64,000 bases of DNA, taken from NCBI RefSeq assembly GCF_900168015.1, contig NZ_FUYR01000003.1:307615-371614 (forward strand), written 5' to 3'. The DNA comes from Daejeonella lutea (lineage in GTDB: Bacteria; Bacteroidota; Bacteroidia; Sphingobacteriales; Sphingobacteriaceae). Below the pieces are notes generated by a model. That model saw only the letters and a program-made list of their open reading frames with translations, did not search any database and was not told where the DNA came from. Shown piece by piece: positions 24,577-35,444 of the stretch; the stretch's first letter is position 1, and every line of letters starts with the position of its first letter. The translations under genes were made by a program, and so were the position numbers.

Positions 24577-27384
24577 ATGTCAGAACGGATCAGGCCTGCT
24601 TTCAGAAAACTGACATCCGTCCTCATAGTTCTGCTTTTTTTTGCTTCATTCAATGGATATGCGCAAGATTCGCTGCTTGTATTCCAGCCTTCAGTATCAA
24701 CGGTAAACGCGTCGAATGAGGATCTAATCGACCTGACCGTTAAAATAGTCAACAAACGAAATGTTTCGGTTTCTGGGCTAGTAGATGTAAATATTCCATC
24801 TACGATCAATTTAATTAGCAAGAATAAAGTCGCAATAACGTTATCTCCCGGGGATAGTACCTTTATTCCGGTTAAAATATTTGTGACTAAGCGGGCAGCA
24901 TCCGGCAAGGATCATCTTGTCCGTTTTTTACTGGCTGAACCATCCAATAATATTCTGGCTACAGCAGAAACCAAACTGCGGGTCTCGATCAAAAGGAATG
25001 TCAATATGTTTGCCCTTGTGTCAAGTATTCTTCTTGATCCGGCGAGTGATTCCATTAAAATTCCTATTCGAATAACTAACCCGGGGAATACTCCACAAAA
25101 GGTTACGCTGATAAACCGGTATCCGTCAATATTTCAGGACGACGCGTTTCATACCACAATGCAATTCGTCATTCAGCCAACGGCTGATACCTTGATAACA
25201 TTTGTTAAGCCAGTGATCAAGAAGATGTTGAATTCTGAAGGATTTGACGTGACATTCAGTGGACTGTATGATAACGGCGATATATTTGGTATGGCATATG
25301 TGAAGGTTCAGAGTGCGCGTAATGAACGTGCTTTCCGGGATGAATCGTTGAGTGATTCATATAACCTTAACAGCATTACCCTAAGTTCTCAAAGCATGTT
25401 CTCTCCAAATCAGTCGTACTTGATAACAGGACGCGGTAACCTGGAACTGCAAAAGGGAATGCTCGGTTATAATCTGGATCTGACAACTTGGAAGAATTCT
25501 TATTCCCCACCAATGGCCCGAAGTACTTACCTTACCTATAATAATGACAAATTTGGATTTGCTGCTGGAAATATAAATAAGAATTTGGATATCAATTTGA
25601 GCGGAAGGGGCGCAAGTTTTTCTGTTACAGATACCGCTTCAGATAACGCATATGAGGTCGGATTTATAGATGGTAACTCCAACCTTCTTGGAAATAAGTC
25701 AAATACATTCTTCCCTGTTGGTAATGCCGGCTGGGGCACTTTTACACATACCGCTAAGAACTGGGAACTTGCTTCGTCAGCAATTTATGAGGTTAATCCA
25801 ATCCTTAATACTAGGAGCGCGATTCTGGGGAATAACTTTACGTTGACTAAATACAAAGGGCTACGGGCGATGGCTTCCTTAAGCGGCGGTTACACTACTG
25901 AATTTGAGAATGGTAATAAAACAGAACCAAGTTTTGCTGGAGGTTTACTAATAAACGGTACAATAAAAAAGTTGGTAATTAATAGCCAGAATTATTACAG
26001 TTCGGGATATTATCCCGGAATGAGGAGAGGAGCCTTATCATTTAATGAACGGATCACCTGGCTGCGCGAAGGTTCCAATATCTGGGCTGGAGTAGATTAT
26101 AACCATTATGCTCCTAAAACCCTGTCTAGCTTCCAATCATTCCTGCCGGTATTTAGCACAACCCGCGCAGAACTTGGGATGTCCGGTACCATCTTTAAAA
26201 AGCTAAATGTTTCTATCGCACCGGTGTACACCAGGGAAACGAACAACTCTTTTAGATTCCAGAACCTTCCGGAAGAACAGCATTCGCTTATGGCCTGGAA
26301 TGTGAATAACTCATTTAATTATCCGATTTCGAGCAGCCAGTATTTGTCGATTAACACAGAAACAGGGTTTTACAGTTCGACCTTTGACCCGTCGCAGCGT
26401 TTCCATTTCCGTTCCAACCTGAACTACAGAAAGGGAATGTTCAATTTGAGTTCCACAGTGCAGATGGGAACTTTCTATATTGGCGAAGCTGCAAATAATT
26501 TCCTGCGGAACGTAAGTTCACCCAGGTTGATCAATATTATCCCATCATTCCAAAAAAGCTTTCTAAGAAATAAGTTAAGGACTGAGACCGGCCTCGCTTT
26601 TATAAATAGTAGCGCGTTTGGGAATAACTTTTATTTAACGGGAAGAGCGGAATACGATTTCAAGCCAAAAACAGCTGTCTATTCTTCGATTAATCATAAC
26701 AGGTACGGGGATTATAACCTGAGTATTCTGGAAATGGGAATCACGCAGAAACTATCTCTCCCAAAGGTTGGTGCAAAAATCAGTGATTTAGAAGTTTTTG
26801 TTTTTCAGGACGCGAATCAAAATAATGTATTTGATGAAGGTGACACCAAGGCTGTAGGGCATCTGTTATATATAAATAATGTAGCTTTCATTACCAGTTC
26901 TAACGGGATTGTTGATTATAAAAAACTTCCATATGAGGCATATAGAATATCGCTTACCAATACAAAAGGATGGTATGCTCCCGACCAAAATGTAAAACTG
27001 GATGAGAAAAAAGAACGGGTTGAGATTGCATTGAAACGTACAGGTACGTTAAGGGGTACCTTAAGTTTTGTGTTTAACGAATTCAGCTACGAAATCAATC
27101 GTAACCTCCAGGGAATTACGGTTGTTGCCAATGGTGAAAATAACGTTAAGCATATAACAAAGACAAATGCTGAAGGCCAATATATTTTCTATTTACCTAT
27201 CGGCCAATATTCTATAAGTGTTGATAGTGGCAATCTACCTCCAGAAGTGGAAGTGGAGAAGACTCCGGACACGTTTAGACTAACTGCTGAAAGTCCTCAA
27301 ACCGTCAATGTGAAACTGCTCGTCAAAGCACGGAAAATTCAGACGAAGAAATTTACCTCTCCTAACGTAGCGCCGCGTAACTAG
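24577..27384 (+). CDS. Usher-like outer-membrane protein
   Basis: 935 residues from ATG 24577; a TTG at 24550 is also in frame. Signal peptide (SVLIVLLFFASFNGYAQ); residues about 20-260 are two beta-sandwich domains (LIDLTVKIVNKRNVSVSG, IPIRITNPGNTPQKVTL); about 270-735 is a beta-barrel-like region of alternating aromatic strands (ARSTYLTYNNDKFGFAAG, GTFTHTAKNWELASSAI); about 740-920 are two carboxypeptidase-regulatory/SdrD-B-like domains (LEVFVFQDANQNNVFDEGD, GTLRGTLSFVFNEFSY). Beta-sandwich, barrel, two C-terminal sandwiches mirrors the layout of chaperone-usher ushers, but sequence similarity to FimD/PapC is not evident. An outer-membrane export platform for the fibre is the inferred role. 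Confidence 0.6.
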   Translation: MSERIRPAFRKLTSVLIVLLFFASFNGYAQDSLLVFQPSVSTVNASNEDLIDLTVKIVNKRNVSVSGLVDVNIPSTINLISKNKVAITLSPGDSTFIPVKIFVTKRAASGKDHLVRFLLAEPSNNILATAETKLRVSIKRNVNMFALVSSILLDPASDSIKIPIRITNPGNTPQKVTLINRYPSIFQDDAFHTTMQFVIQPTADTLITFVKPVIKKMLNSEGFDVTFSGLYDNGDIFGMAYVKVQSARNERAFRDESLSDSYNLNSITLSSQSMFSPNQSYLITGRGNLELQKGMLGYNLDLTTWKNSYSPPMARSTYLTYNNDKFGFAAGNINKNLDINLSGRGASFSVTDTASDNAYEVGFIDGNSNLLGNKSNTFFPVGNAGWGTFTHTAKNWELASSAIYEVNPILNTRSAILGNNFTLTKYKGLRAMASLSGGYTTEFENGNKTEPSFAGGLLINGTIKKLVINSQNYYSSGYYPGMRRGALSFNERITWLREGSNIWAGVDYNHYAPKTLSSFQSFLPVFSTTRAELGMSGTIFKKLNVSIAPVYTRETNNSFRFQNLPEEQHSLMAWNVNNSFNYPISSSQYLSINTETGFYSSTFDPSQRFHFRSNLNYRKGMFNLSSTVQMGTFYIGEAANNFLRNVSSPRLINIIPSFQKSFLRNKLRTETGLAFINSSAFGNNFYLTGRAEYDFKPKTAVYSSINHNRYGDYNLSILEMGITQKLSLPKVGAKISDLEVFVFQDANQNNVFDEGDTKAVGHLLYINNVAFITSSNGIVDYKKLPYEAYRISLTNTKGWYAPDQNVKLDEKKERVEIALKRTGTLRGTLSFVFNEFSYEINRNLQGITVVANGENNVKHITKTNAEGQYIFYLPIGQYSISVDSGNLPPEVEVEKTPDTFRLTAESPQTVNVKLLVKARKIQTKKFTSPNVAPRN

Positions 27385-27558
27385 CTTTAAGTCTGATTAA
27401 ATCCTGTCTGGCATAACGCAATGGCGCGTTTAATGCGGTTACTTCTCAATATTCTTACCTCCTATAACTGTTTTCAAGGACTTTAAATTTAATCGCAACC
27501 TTTTGCTATTTGGATCGTATAAATATATATTTCTATATTTAGTCATATTGTTACGTCC

Positions 27559-27954
27559 ATGAAGGCAATAATTCTTTGCATTTTTACGTTGTTACTGGTT
27601 ACTGTCGCCAAGGCGCAGTCATCAACTGCATCGTTGAACATAACGCTGACGGACGTTCAGAGCGTTACTTTTAATAATCTTGCTTTAAATGAAGTGGTTT
27701 CAGAAAATCAAGGAACTCCACAAAGTGGCCCACTTCAGATGTTAAGTCAATCGGCATCCCAGGTAAAAAAGATTGCCTCGAATCATTCAGAATATCAAAG
27801 GTTGTACAAAGAGTTTTACTCCAATAAAACTGCTGTTGGCTCACGGTCTTTAGAAAAGGGTTCTTATCGAATCGCTGCTACAAATACTCCAAACTCCGGT
27901 GCGAAGCACATGAACACCTCCAATCTGGTTATATATCAGATCGACCCTCGTTAA
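27559..27954 (+). CDS. Short pilin-like secreted protein
   Basis: 131 residues, signal peptide IILCIFTLLLVTVAKAQ. Its start STASLNITLTDVQSVTFNNL matches the pilin-like proteins (NANITLSDVLSFSV) and its end LVIYQIDPR resembles their last strand. The middle is shorter and contains a charged helix-like stretch (KKIASNHSEYQRLYKEFYSN) absent from the others. It may be a minor or anchor subunit; inference only. It lies 174 bp after the usher-like gene, so it might have its own promoter: TATATTTC and TATATTTA boxes lie just upstream. Confidence 0.6.
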   Translation: MKAIILCIFTLLLVTVAKAQSSTASLNITLTDVQSVTFNNLALNEVVSENQGTPQSGPLQMLSQSASQVKKIASNHSEYQRLYKEFYSNKTAVGSRSLEKGSYRIAATNTPNSGAKHMNTSNLVIYQIDPR

Positions 27955-28080
27955 CCTAACGCGTAAAGGACGCGTGTCCAATTTCCGTCAACTTTTCTAA
28001 CGGATCGCGAATGTTACTTTTAGAGGGGTAGTTTTATCTGAAAAAGATTTTATCTTTTCATTTTATTAAGCTCGTTTAAA

Positions 28081-28920
28081 ATGTCTAGTGTTCTGCGTTT
28101 TAGTTTAGTCTTTTGTTTCTTTTTAAGTGTAATGGGCATCGTCAATGCTCAAAGTAAACCCAGGTTCAGGGTAATAGCTTTTTATACAGGAAAAAATGAT
28201 CAAGCCCATATTAGCTATGTAAAGGAAGCGTTGAAATGGTTTCCAGAGACAGCGTCAAAAAATAACTTCTCATTCGAAGCTACAACTGACTGGAATAGCA
28301 TGAATGATGCATTTCTGGCGAATTACCAGGTTGTGCTTTTCCTGGATACCCGCCCTGAAAAACCAGAACACCGTGCTGCCTTTCAAAAATTCATGGAAAA
28401 TGGAGGTGCTTGGATGGGCTTTCATTTTGCAGCCTTTGCTTTGACTCCTTCTGCATATCCCCAAAATTGGGATTGGTATCATAATACATTCCTCGGGTCA
28501 GGCCAGTATGGTAGCAATACCTGGAGGCCGACTTCAGCTATCTTAAAGGTTGAAGATAAAAACCACCCAACCACAAAGGGGCTTGGTAAAACGTTTAATG
28601 CGTCCCCAAATGAATGGTATCGCTGGAAAAATGACCTCAAAGCAAACCCGAATATTAAAATTCTGCTTTCCATTGACCCCGCAAGTTTTCCATTGGGTAC
28701 TGGTCCGAAGCCGCACGAGATCTGGCACGAAGGTTACTATCCTGTAGTTTGGACAAATACAAAGTATAAAATGCTTTACGTGAATATGGGCCATAATGAC
28801 ATTGACTACGAACGTAAAGTTGATAATACCAATAGTACTTTATCCTTTACTTTTGCAAATGAAAATCAGAATCGGTTGATCACTAACGCCCTGTTGTGGT
28901 TAGGGTCTAAGAAAAAATAG
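28081..28920 (+). CDS. Secreted ThuA domain protein
   Basis: 279 residues with a signal peptide (LVFCFFLSVMGIVNAQ) and a ThuA-like domain (glutamine-amidotransferase-like fold): FRVIAFYTGKNDQAHISYVK, YQVVLFLDTRPEKPEHRAAF, ENGGAWMGFHFAAFALTP, YPVVWTNTKYKMLYVNMGHN. ThuA proteins are associated with trehalose/glucoside metabolism and act in the periplasm here. The gene follows the fibre cluster in the same direction but is separated by 126 bp and looks unrelated to it. Confidence 0.9.
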   Translation: MSSVLRFSLVFCFFLSVMGIVNAQSKPRFRVIAFYTGKNDQAHISYVKEALKWFPETASKNNFSFEATTDWNSMNDAFLANYQVVLFLDTRPEKPEHRAAFQKFMENGGAWMGFHFAAFALTPSAYPQNWDWYHNTFLGSGQYGSNTWRPTSAILKVEDKNHPTTKGLGKTFNASPNEWYRWKNDLKANPNIKILLSIDPASFPLGTGPKPHEIWHEGYYPVVWTNTKYKMLYVNMGHNDIDYERKVDNTNSTLSFTFANENQNRLITNALLWLGSKKK

Positions 28921-28950
28921 AATTATGTTTTGAGATCAGATTGTAGTGCT

Positions 28951-29499
28951 ATGAGAATTTGGGCGGGTATTTTTCTTCTTTTCATGCCATTCGTTTTACT
29001 GGCACAGGAGGTCGTGTCCATTAAGGAAGGTAAAGCTTACAATCAAGATGAATTAGCCCCATTTCTGCATAAACTAACTAAGTCCAATGATTTTGTGATT
29101 TCCTACCGGATGCAGTTTACAGACAAACCAACTGAAAAGTCGGATTATTTCATTTTGGCAAAAAACGATAGCAATCTGGCAGCCTTCAGTTACATTGAAA
29201 AAAATCAACAGTTGAAACCGATAAATCTTGCAAATAAGAACCTGCTTTTGGTATGGGATACATTTGTTCAAAATGAGCTTTTTTCGATTAAGAACGAGAA
29301 AGATATTCCAAATTTTTGCCTAGAAAAATATCAGATATACAATTCGCATAGCTATGAATTCGTTCTTATTGGTAAGAGGGTTATGAAACGTCTCTTATAT
29401 TACGATCCCGAATACTACGATAATGTCTGTTATGGCATGGCAGAACGTAGGAAGATAATCAACAGTGTATCTGTCATAAACTACGTTGTGAACAATTAG
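28951..29499 (+). CDS. Hypothetical secreted protein
   Basis: 182 residues from ATG 28951 (a TTG at 28930 is also in frame). Signal peptide MRIWAGIFLLFMPFVLLAQ; mature part is mixed alpha/beta, Tyr/Asn-rich, with two Cys (NFCLEKY and DNVCYGM) near the C-terminal half. No family is recognised. It lies 30 bp after the ThuA gene and is probably co-transcribed with it. Confidence 0.65.
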   Translation: MRIWAGIFLLFMPFVLLAQEVVSIKEGKAYNQDELAPFLHKLTKSNDFVISYRMQFTDKPTEKSDYFILAKNDSNLAAFSYIEKNQQLKPINLANKNLLLVWDTFVQNELFSIKNEKDIPNFCLEKYQIYNSHSYEFVLIGKRVMKRLLYYDPEYYDNVCYGMAERRKIINSVSVINYVVNN

Positions 29500-29760
29500 C
29501 TACGCGAAACCTTCTGGTAAAAGGTCCCGTAAACAAACAGGTATTAATCACTTAAATGCTTTTTCAAAAAACATTATTTTTATAAAACAATTTGTTGGGA
29601 AACAGGTATTGTATCAGTGTATTACCGAGGTAATATTTCTGACAATGGTGAGGGATATTAATTGAACAATTAAGGCAAATTGCTATTCAACAATTATCTT
29701 TTTCTACCAGAACCACCTTCACAAAAATTAATGTCATTGTAATTCATACGCTCTAAATAC

Positions 29761-32700
29761 ATGGAAGTAAAGTCAGACACATTAGAGAACCAGCATAGCA
29801 GTCTCAACGGTAGTGCTAATGGGGCTCAGGAAGCACTCGATCTGAAAGTTCTGCTCAACGTTTTGTCGATGGTGAAGAATGGTAACCTGAGTATCAGGAT
29901 GCCAGTGACTCAGGCAGGTATTAACGGTAAGATCTGCGAAGTTTTAAATGATATTATCGACATAAATCAGCGTCTCGTAAGTGAAATCTCGGCAGCTGAG
30001 AATGTTATAGGAAAAAAAGGCAACCTGAGCAAGAGGATTGCAATGCCCGAAGCAAAAGGCGAATGGGCTAGAGGTGTAAACTCGCTCAACAGCCTTATCA
30101 CGGATCTTACTTCCCCGGCACTTGAGATTGCAGGGATGATCAACTCAGTTGCGAATGGAGATTTGGCCAAACAAATACCACTTGAAATTAATGGTCAGCC
30201 ATTAAAAGGGGAGTTCCTGAGAATGGCCAAGGAGTCCAATCAGATGCTTTCGAAGCTCCAACTTTTTTCGATGGAGGTTACGCGGGTTGCACGGCAGGTA
30301 GGATCGGAAGGAAAGCTTGGAGAACAGGCCAAGATTAAAGGTGTGGCTGGAGTATGGGCTGAACTCACGGATTCGGTGAACCAGATGGCGGGTAACCTTA
30401 CAGCTCAGGTGAGGAATGTTGCCGCTGTGACAACAGCTGTTGCTAAAGGAGACCTTTCCCGGAAGATCACGGTGGAGGCGAAGGGCGAGATTCTAGAGCT
30501 GAAAAACACAATAAACACCATGGTGGATCAGCTGAACTCATTTTCTTCAGAGGTTACCAGGGTGGCACTCGAAGTAGGTACTGAAGGTAAGCTTGGTGGA
30601 CAAGCGAAAGTTCCTGGAGTTGCTGGAACATGGAAGGATTTGACGGATTCAGTAAACCGGATGGCCGGTAATCTTACATCACAGGTGAGGAATATTGCTG
30701 GGGTAACCACTGCGGTTGCAAACGGTGACCTTTCCAAAAAGATCACGGTTGACGTTAAGGGGGAGATGCTCGAGTTGAAAAAGACTATCAATACGATGGT
30801 TGACCAGTTGAACTCTTTCGCATCCGAGGTTACACGTGTGGCCTTGGAAGTGGGTACGGAAGGAGAATTGGGTGGTCAGGCAAAAGTTAAGGGAGTTGGT
30901 GGTGTTTGGAAGGATCTTACCGATTCCGTGAATCAGATGGGAAGTAATCTTACCGATCAGGTGCGGAACATTGCTGGTGTAACCACTGCCGTTGCAAAAG
31001 GAGATTTGTCTCGAAAAATTACCGTTGACGCAAAGGGTGAGCTTCTAGAGTTAAAGAACACGATCAATACGATGGTGGATCAGTTGAACTCATTCTCGTC
31101 AGAGGTAACACGTGTGGCAAGGGAGGTAGGATCAGACGGACAGCTGGGAGGACAGGCAAATGTGCCAGGAGTCGGGGGAACATGGAAGGATTTAACGGAT
31201 TCGGTGAACCAAATGGCCGGTAACCTTACAGGCCAGGTTCGGAACATTGCGGAAGTAACGACAGCTGTAGCGAAAGGTGACCTTTCAAAAAAGATCACAG
31301 TTGACGTAAAAGGCGAGATGCTGGAGCTTAAGATCACTATTAATACGATGGTGGATCAGCTAAATTCCTTCGGATCGGAGGTAACGCGGGTTGCACGTGA
31401 GGTAGGTTCTGAAGGCCAGCTTGGTGGTCAGGCGAACGTGCCAGGGGTTGGTGGTACCTGGAAAGATTTAACAGATTCCGTGAACAAGATGGCGGATAAC
31501 CTGACATCGCAGGTGAGAAATATTGCCGAAGTAACTACGGCGGTGGCTAAAGGGGATTTGTCGCGGAAAATTACCGTGGATGCCAAAGGGGAACTTCTCG
31601 AGTTAAAGGACACTATCAATACGATGGTGGATCAGCTGCGGGGGTTTGCTTCCGAGGTTACGCGTGTAGCGAGGGAAGTGGGTTCTGAAGGTCAGTTGGG
31701 AGGCCAGGCTAACGTGCCGGGTGTTGATGGTACCTGGAAGGATTTAACGGATAGTGTGAATAAAATGGCAGGTAATCTTACCGCCCAATTAAGAAATATT
31801 GCAGACGTTTCTATCGCTGTGGCGAATGGTGACCTATCCAAGAAAATTACCGTTGACGTACGGGGTGAGATCCTTCAATTGAAAGAAACGATTAACACCA
31901 TGGTGGATCAGCTCCGTGGTTTTGCATCCGAGGTAACGAGGGTGGCACGTGAGGTGGGAACGGATGGTAACCTGGGTGGACAAGCTTTTGTACCGGGTGT
32001 AGCAGGAACATGGAAAGATTTGACGGATTCCGTGAATCAAATGTCGAGTAACCTTACATCTCAAGTTCGTAACATCGCCGAGGTTACAAAAGCTGTGGCA
32101 GGTGGTGACCTTTCCAAAACCGTAATTATCGACGTAAAAGGCGAGATGATGGATTTGAAAAACACTATCAATACGATGGTGGATCAGCTAAACTCCTTTG
32201 CTTCTGAGGTTACACGGGTAGCTCGTGAGGTTGGTACAGAAGGTAAATTGGGTGGTCAGGCTCAGGTGAAAGGTGTAGGTGGGACCTGGAAGGATTTGAC
32301 AGATTCGGTAAACCAAATGGCGTCTAACCTTACGGGCCAGATCAGGGGTATCTCGAAGGTGGCAACCGGAATCGCGAAAGGTAATTTGAAACAACGGTTA
32401 TCAATTAATGCACTTGGTGAGGTTGCTCAGTTGACAGATACGATTAATGAGATGATCGACACGCTGGCGGTCTTTGCAGACCAGGTAACGACAGTTGCCC
32501 GTGAGGTAGGGGTTCAGGGCCGATTGGGCGGACAGGCAAGTGTGCCAGGTGCTTCAGGAACATGGAAAGATCTTACCGAAAACGTAAATCAGTTGGCTCA
32601 GAATCTTACTACTCAGGTGCGCTCCATTTCTGAGGTTGCATCCGCTGTAACCAAGGGTGACCTTACCCGAACTATTCGTGTGGACGCAAAAGGTGAGCTT

Positions 32701-35427
32701 GAGGCATTAAAGGATACGATCAATCAGATGATTGCTAATCTGAAAGATACAACATTGAGAAATCATGAGCAGGATTGGCTTAAATCTAACCTGGCCAAGT
32801 TTGCTCAGATGCTACAGGGACAGCGTGACCGAAACGCCGTTGCTAACAACGTGCTTTCCGAACTTGCCGAATTAGTAAATGCCAGATACGGTGCTTTCTA
32901 CATTCTTGAACAGCCAGAATCTTCTGACGATCCAAAACTAAAACTGATTGCCGCCTATGCACAAAAAGGCAAAATTATGCGGAACCAGGAATTCTCTCTT
33001 AATGAGGGATTGGTAGGGCAGTGCGCATCGGATAAAGAGCAGATTAGATTAAATAACGTCCCGGGTGAATATTTAAAGATAAGTTCCGGAATTGGAAGTG
33101 CTCCTCCTTTGGACTTGGTGATTTTACCGGTTTTATTTGAGAATAATGTAAAAGCTGTAATCGAGCTGGCTTCTTTTGAAAACTTCAGCGATACACACAT
33201 CGATTTCCTTGATCAGCTTACGGAGAGCATTGCGATCGTACTTAATAATATTGAGACAAATACTCGTACAGAGGAACTTTTGTCTCAGTCGCAATCACTG
33301 GCGGGGGAGCTTTCATCTCAGCAGGAAGAGTTGAGGCGGGCAAATGATGAGCTGCATGATAAAGGAAGATCACTGGAGGAGAAAGCTGAGCAGCTAACCC
33401 TTACTTCCAAATATAAATCCGAGTTCCTTGCAAATATGTCGCATGAGTTAAGAACACCACTTAACAGCTTATTGATACTGGCTCAGCAGCTTTTCGAGAA
33501 TCACGAAGGTAACTTGAACGAAAAGCAAATAAGCTATGCAAAAACAATTCACTCATGCGGAGACGACCTTATCCAGCTGATAAATGACATCCTTGATCTT
33601 TCTAAGATAGAATCAGGAGTAATTTCGGCCGATATTATGTCGGTTGGGTTCAGGGAGATTGCATCGTTTGTGGAGACGACCTTCCGGCCTATCTCAGAAG
33701 CAAAGAATCTCAAGTTTGAGATTGATATTGAAGAAGGCCTTCCTGAGGTTATGGAGACTGATATTCAGCGTTTGAACCAGATCCTTAAGAATTTGCTATC
33801 AAACTCCTTTAAGTTTACCGAAAAAGGCAGCGTAAAACTGAATATTTACCGTCCAGACATCGAAAAATCAAATCCAATTCCGGGTGCCGATTCTGTAATC
33901 GCATTCGCAATTGAGGATACAGGTATTGGAATTTCTCAAACGACACAGGGGATTATCTTCGAAGCATTTCAACAGGCCGAAGGTTCTACGAGCCGTAAAT
34001 ACGGTGGTACCGGACTAGGTCTCTCTATCAGTAAGGGGTTTGCAGAGCTTTTAGGTGGAACTATTGGCGTTCAGAGCGACTTGGGTAAAGGAAGTACATT
34101 TACATTATACCTTCCCTTGAAATATAGTGAGGTGCCGGTGCCAGCAATTTTAAACGATCTTAAAGTTAAAGAAGAGTACGCGCCGGTGCATACCAAAACA
34201 ATGCAAAATGACCCCGTTGAAGTGGTAATTGATGATGACAGGCACAATATTCTGCCCTCAGATAAGGTACTTCTTGTGATCGAAGATGATTTGCGTTTCA
34301 CAAAAATTGTTATTGAAAGATCGCACAGTTACGGTTTAAAGGTAGTGGTGGCCACCCACTATCTGGCGATATTTGATGCCATAGCGAAATTTAATCCGAT
34401 TGCCATAACCCTGGACGTTAAGATGCCTGAATCTAATGGCTGGAAAGTACTGAAAGCCCTAAAAAATAGTCTGAAATTCAGGCATATTCCTGTGCATTTG
34501 ATTTCAGGTGAGGATGATCGATCTGCTGCTTTGAAATTTGGGGCAAGAAGTTTCCATTTGAAACCATTGTCCAATAGCGCCCTCGATGAGCTTATCATAG
34601 GGATAGTTAACTTCCATGAGCAGACTAAAAAGCGTGTGTTGTTGATCGAAGACAATGAAGTCGAGCTGGAACATCTTTCAAAACTTCTAGTAAATGACCA
34701 TGTAACTGTCGTACCTGCAACCACAGGTAAAAAGGCGATCGCTATTCTTAAAAAGGAAATGTTCGATTGTATTATCGTCGATTACACACTTCCTGATGCC
34801 AAAGGCCTTGACCTGCTCAAGCAAATAAATTTGTTAAAGCGGCCTCAAACGACAGTCTTGCTGCATTCTGCCAGGGATTTTACATCCAATGAGTTGATTC
34901 AGTTGAAGCGGCTTACGTATAAATTGATAACCAAGACGCCAACTTCACATGGGACAATTCTTGAGGAAGTCTTAAACCTGCTTCACATTGACGTTAAGAC
35001 GTTAAGCAATACGAAACTGGATCTTATAAGTAAGGTTAGGGATAATTCAGATATTCTGGATGGCAAGACTGCGCTGGTGGTTGACGATGATGTGCGAAAT
35101 TTGTTTGCCCTTACAGCAGCTTTTGAACGTTCAAAGCTCAATGTTATAACAGCTGAAAGCGGAAGGGAGGCTTTAGAAATTCTAAGTGCGCAAAAGGGCA
35201 TAGATATTGTGCTTATGGATATAATGATGCCCGAAATGGATGGCTATGAAACCATACAATGGATTAGGAAGGAAAACAAGAATAAGAACTTGCCTATTAT
35301 TGCTGTAACTGCTAAAGCGATGCTTGGAGACAGGCAAAAGTGCATCGCCTCCGGCGCATCAGATTACATTACAAAGCCAGTTAAAACAGATCAGCTGTTG
35401 TCGCTGATGCGTGTTTGGTTATATTAA
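29761..35427 (+). CDS. Giant soluble hybrid histidine kinase with poly-HAMP array
   Basis: 1888 residues, no signal peptide or membrane helix. Order: a divergent HAMP-like region (about 20-171), nine 92-residue HAMP-pair units (172-999), a GAF domain (about 1030-1170), a coiled coil, HisKA with phospho-acceptor H1228 in [12 protein letters not shown], an HATPase ([21 protein letters not shown]), then three receiver domains with acceptors D1552 ([10 protein letters not shown]), D1674 ([10 protein letters not shown]) and D1820 ([13 protein letters not shown]). The layout resembles fungal group III (Nik1/Os-1) osmosensing kinases, but with about twice as many HAMP units. The following gene (17 bp on) encodes a REC-kinase, so they probably form one phosphorelay. 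Confidence 0.93.
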   Translation: MEVKSDTLENQHSSLNGSANGAQEALDLKVLLNVLSMVKNGNLSIRMPVTQAGINGKICEVLNDIIDINQRLVSEISAAENVIGKKGNLSKRIAMPEAKGEWARGVNSLNSLITDLTSPALEIAGMINSVANGDLAKQIPLEINGQPLKGEFLRMAKESNQMLSKLQLFSMEVTRVARQVGSEGKLGEQAKIKGVAGVWAELTDSVNQMAGNLTAQVRNVAAVTTAVAKGDLSRKITVEAKGEILELKNTINTMVDQLNSFSSEVTRVALEVGTEGKLGGQAKVPGVAGTWKDLTDSVNRMAGNLTSQVRNIAGVTTAVANGDLSKKITVDVKGEMLELKKTINTMVDQLNSFASEVTRVALEVGTEGELGGQAKVKGVGGVWKDLTDSVNQMGSNLTDQVRNIAGVTTAVAKGDLSRKITVDAKGELLELKNTINTMVDQLNSFSSEVTRVAREVGSDGQLGGQANVPGVGGTWKDLTDSVNQMAGNLTGQVRNIAEVTTAVAKGDLSKKITVDVKGEMLELKITINTMVDQLNSFGSEVTRVAREVGSEGQLGGQANVPGVGGTWKDLTDSVNKMADNLTSQVRNIAEVTTAVAKGDLSRKITVDAKGELLELKDTINTMVDQLRGFASEVTRVAREVGSEGQLGGQANVPGVDGTWKDLTDSVNKMAGNLTAQLRNIADVSIAVANGDLSKKITVDVRGEILQLKETINTMVDQLRGFASEVTRVAREVGTDGNLGGQAFVPGVAGTWKDLTDSVNQMSSNLTSQVRNIAEVTKAVAGGDLSKTVIIDVKGEMMDLKNTINTMVDQLNSFASEVTRVAREVGTEGKLGGQAQVKGVGGTWKDLTDSVNQMASNLTGQIRGISKVATGIAKGNLKQRLSINALGEVAQLTDTINEMIDTLAVFADQVTTVAREVGVQGRLGGQASVPGASGTWKDLTENVNQLAQNLTTQVRSISEVASAVTKGDLTRTIRVDAKGELEALKDTINQMIANLKDTTLRNHEQDWLKSNLAKFAQMLQGQRDRNAVANNVLSELAELVNARYGAFYILEQPESSDDPKLKLIAAYAQKGKIMRNQEFSLNEGLVGQCASDKEQIRLNNVPGEYLKISSGIGSAPPLDLVILPVLFENNVKAVIELASFENFSDTHIDFLDQLTESIAIVLNNIETNTRTEELLSQSQSLAGELSSQQEELRRANDELHDKGRSLEEKAEQLTLTSKYKSEFLANMSHELRTPLNSLLILAQQLFENHEGNLNEKQISYAKTIHSCGDDLIQLINDILDLSKIESGVISADIMSVGFREIASFVETTFRPISEAKNLKFEIDIEEGLPEVMETDIQRLNQILKNLLSNSFKFTEKGSVKLNIYRPDIEKSNPIPGADSVIAFAIEDTGIGISQTTQGIIFEAFQQAEGSTSRKYGGTGLGLSISKGFAELLGGTIGVQSDLGKGSTFTLYLPLKYSEVPVPAILNDLKVKEEYAPVHTKTMQNDPVEVVIDDDRHNILPSDKVLLVIEDDLRFTKIVIERSHSYGLKVVVATHYLAIFDAIAKFNPIAITLDVKMPESNGWKVLKALKNSLKFRHIPVHLISGEDDRSAALKFGARSFHLKPLSNSALDELIIGIVNFHEQTKKRVLLIEDNEVELEHLSKLLVNDHVTVVPATTGKKAIAILKKEMFDCIIVDYTLPDAKGLDLLKQINLLKRPQTTVLLHSARDFTSNELIQLKRLTYKLITKTPTSHGTILEEVLNLLHIDVKTLSNTKLDLISKVRDNSDILDGKTALVVDDDVRNLFALTAAFERSKLNVITAESGREALEILSAQKGIDIVLMDIMMPEMDGYETIQWIRKENKNKNLPIIAVTAKAMLGDRQKCIASGASDYITKPVKTDQLLSLMRVWLY
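30274..32757 (+). repeat. Nine tandem 276-bp poly-HAMP repeats
   Basis: Nine in-frame units, each exactly 276 bp (92 codons), starting EVTRVAxxVG and ending MVDQLxxFxS; units 1-7 are most alike, units 8-9 diverge ([17 protein letters not shown]). The units keep the same length with no indels, as expected of HAMP-pair coiled-coil stacks. Confidence 0.95.
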
Positions 35428-35444
35428 TTTAAAACGCGATTAAT

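Noticed and set aside
28454..28474. Palindrome ATCCCCAAAATTGGGAT
   Set aside because: It lies inside the ThuA gene and resembles the TT(C/G)CCCA element only in part; likely chance.
30274..32757. CRISPR array
   Set aside because: The repeats are 276 bp, in frame, without spacers, and encode HAMP domains.
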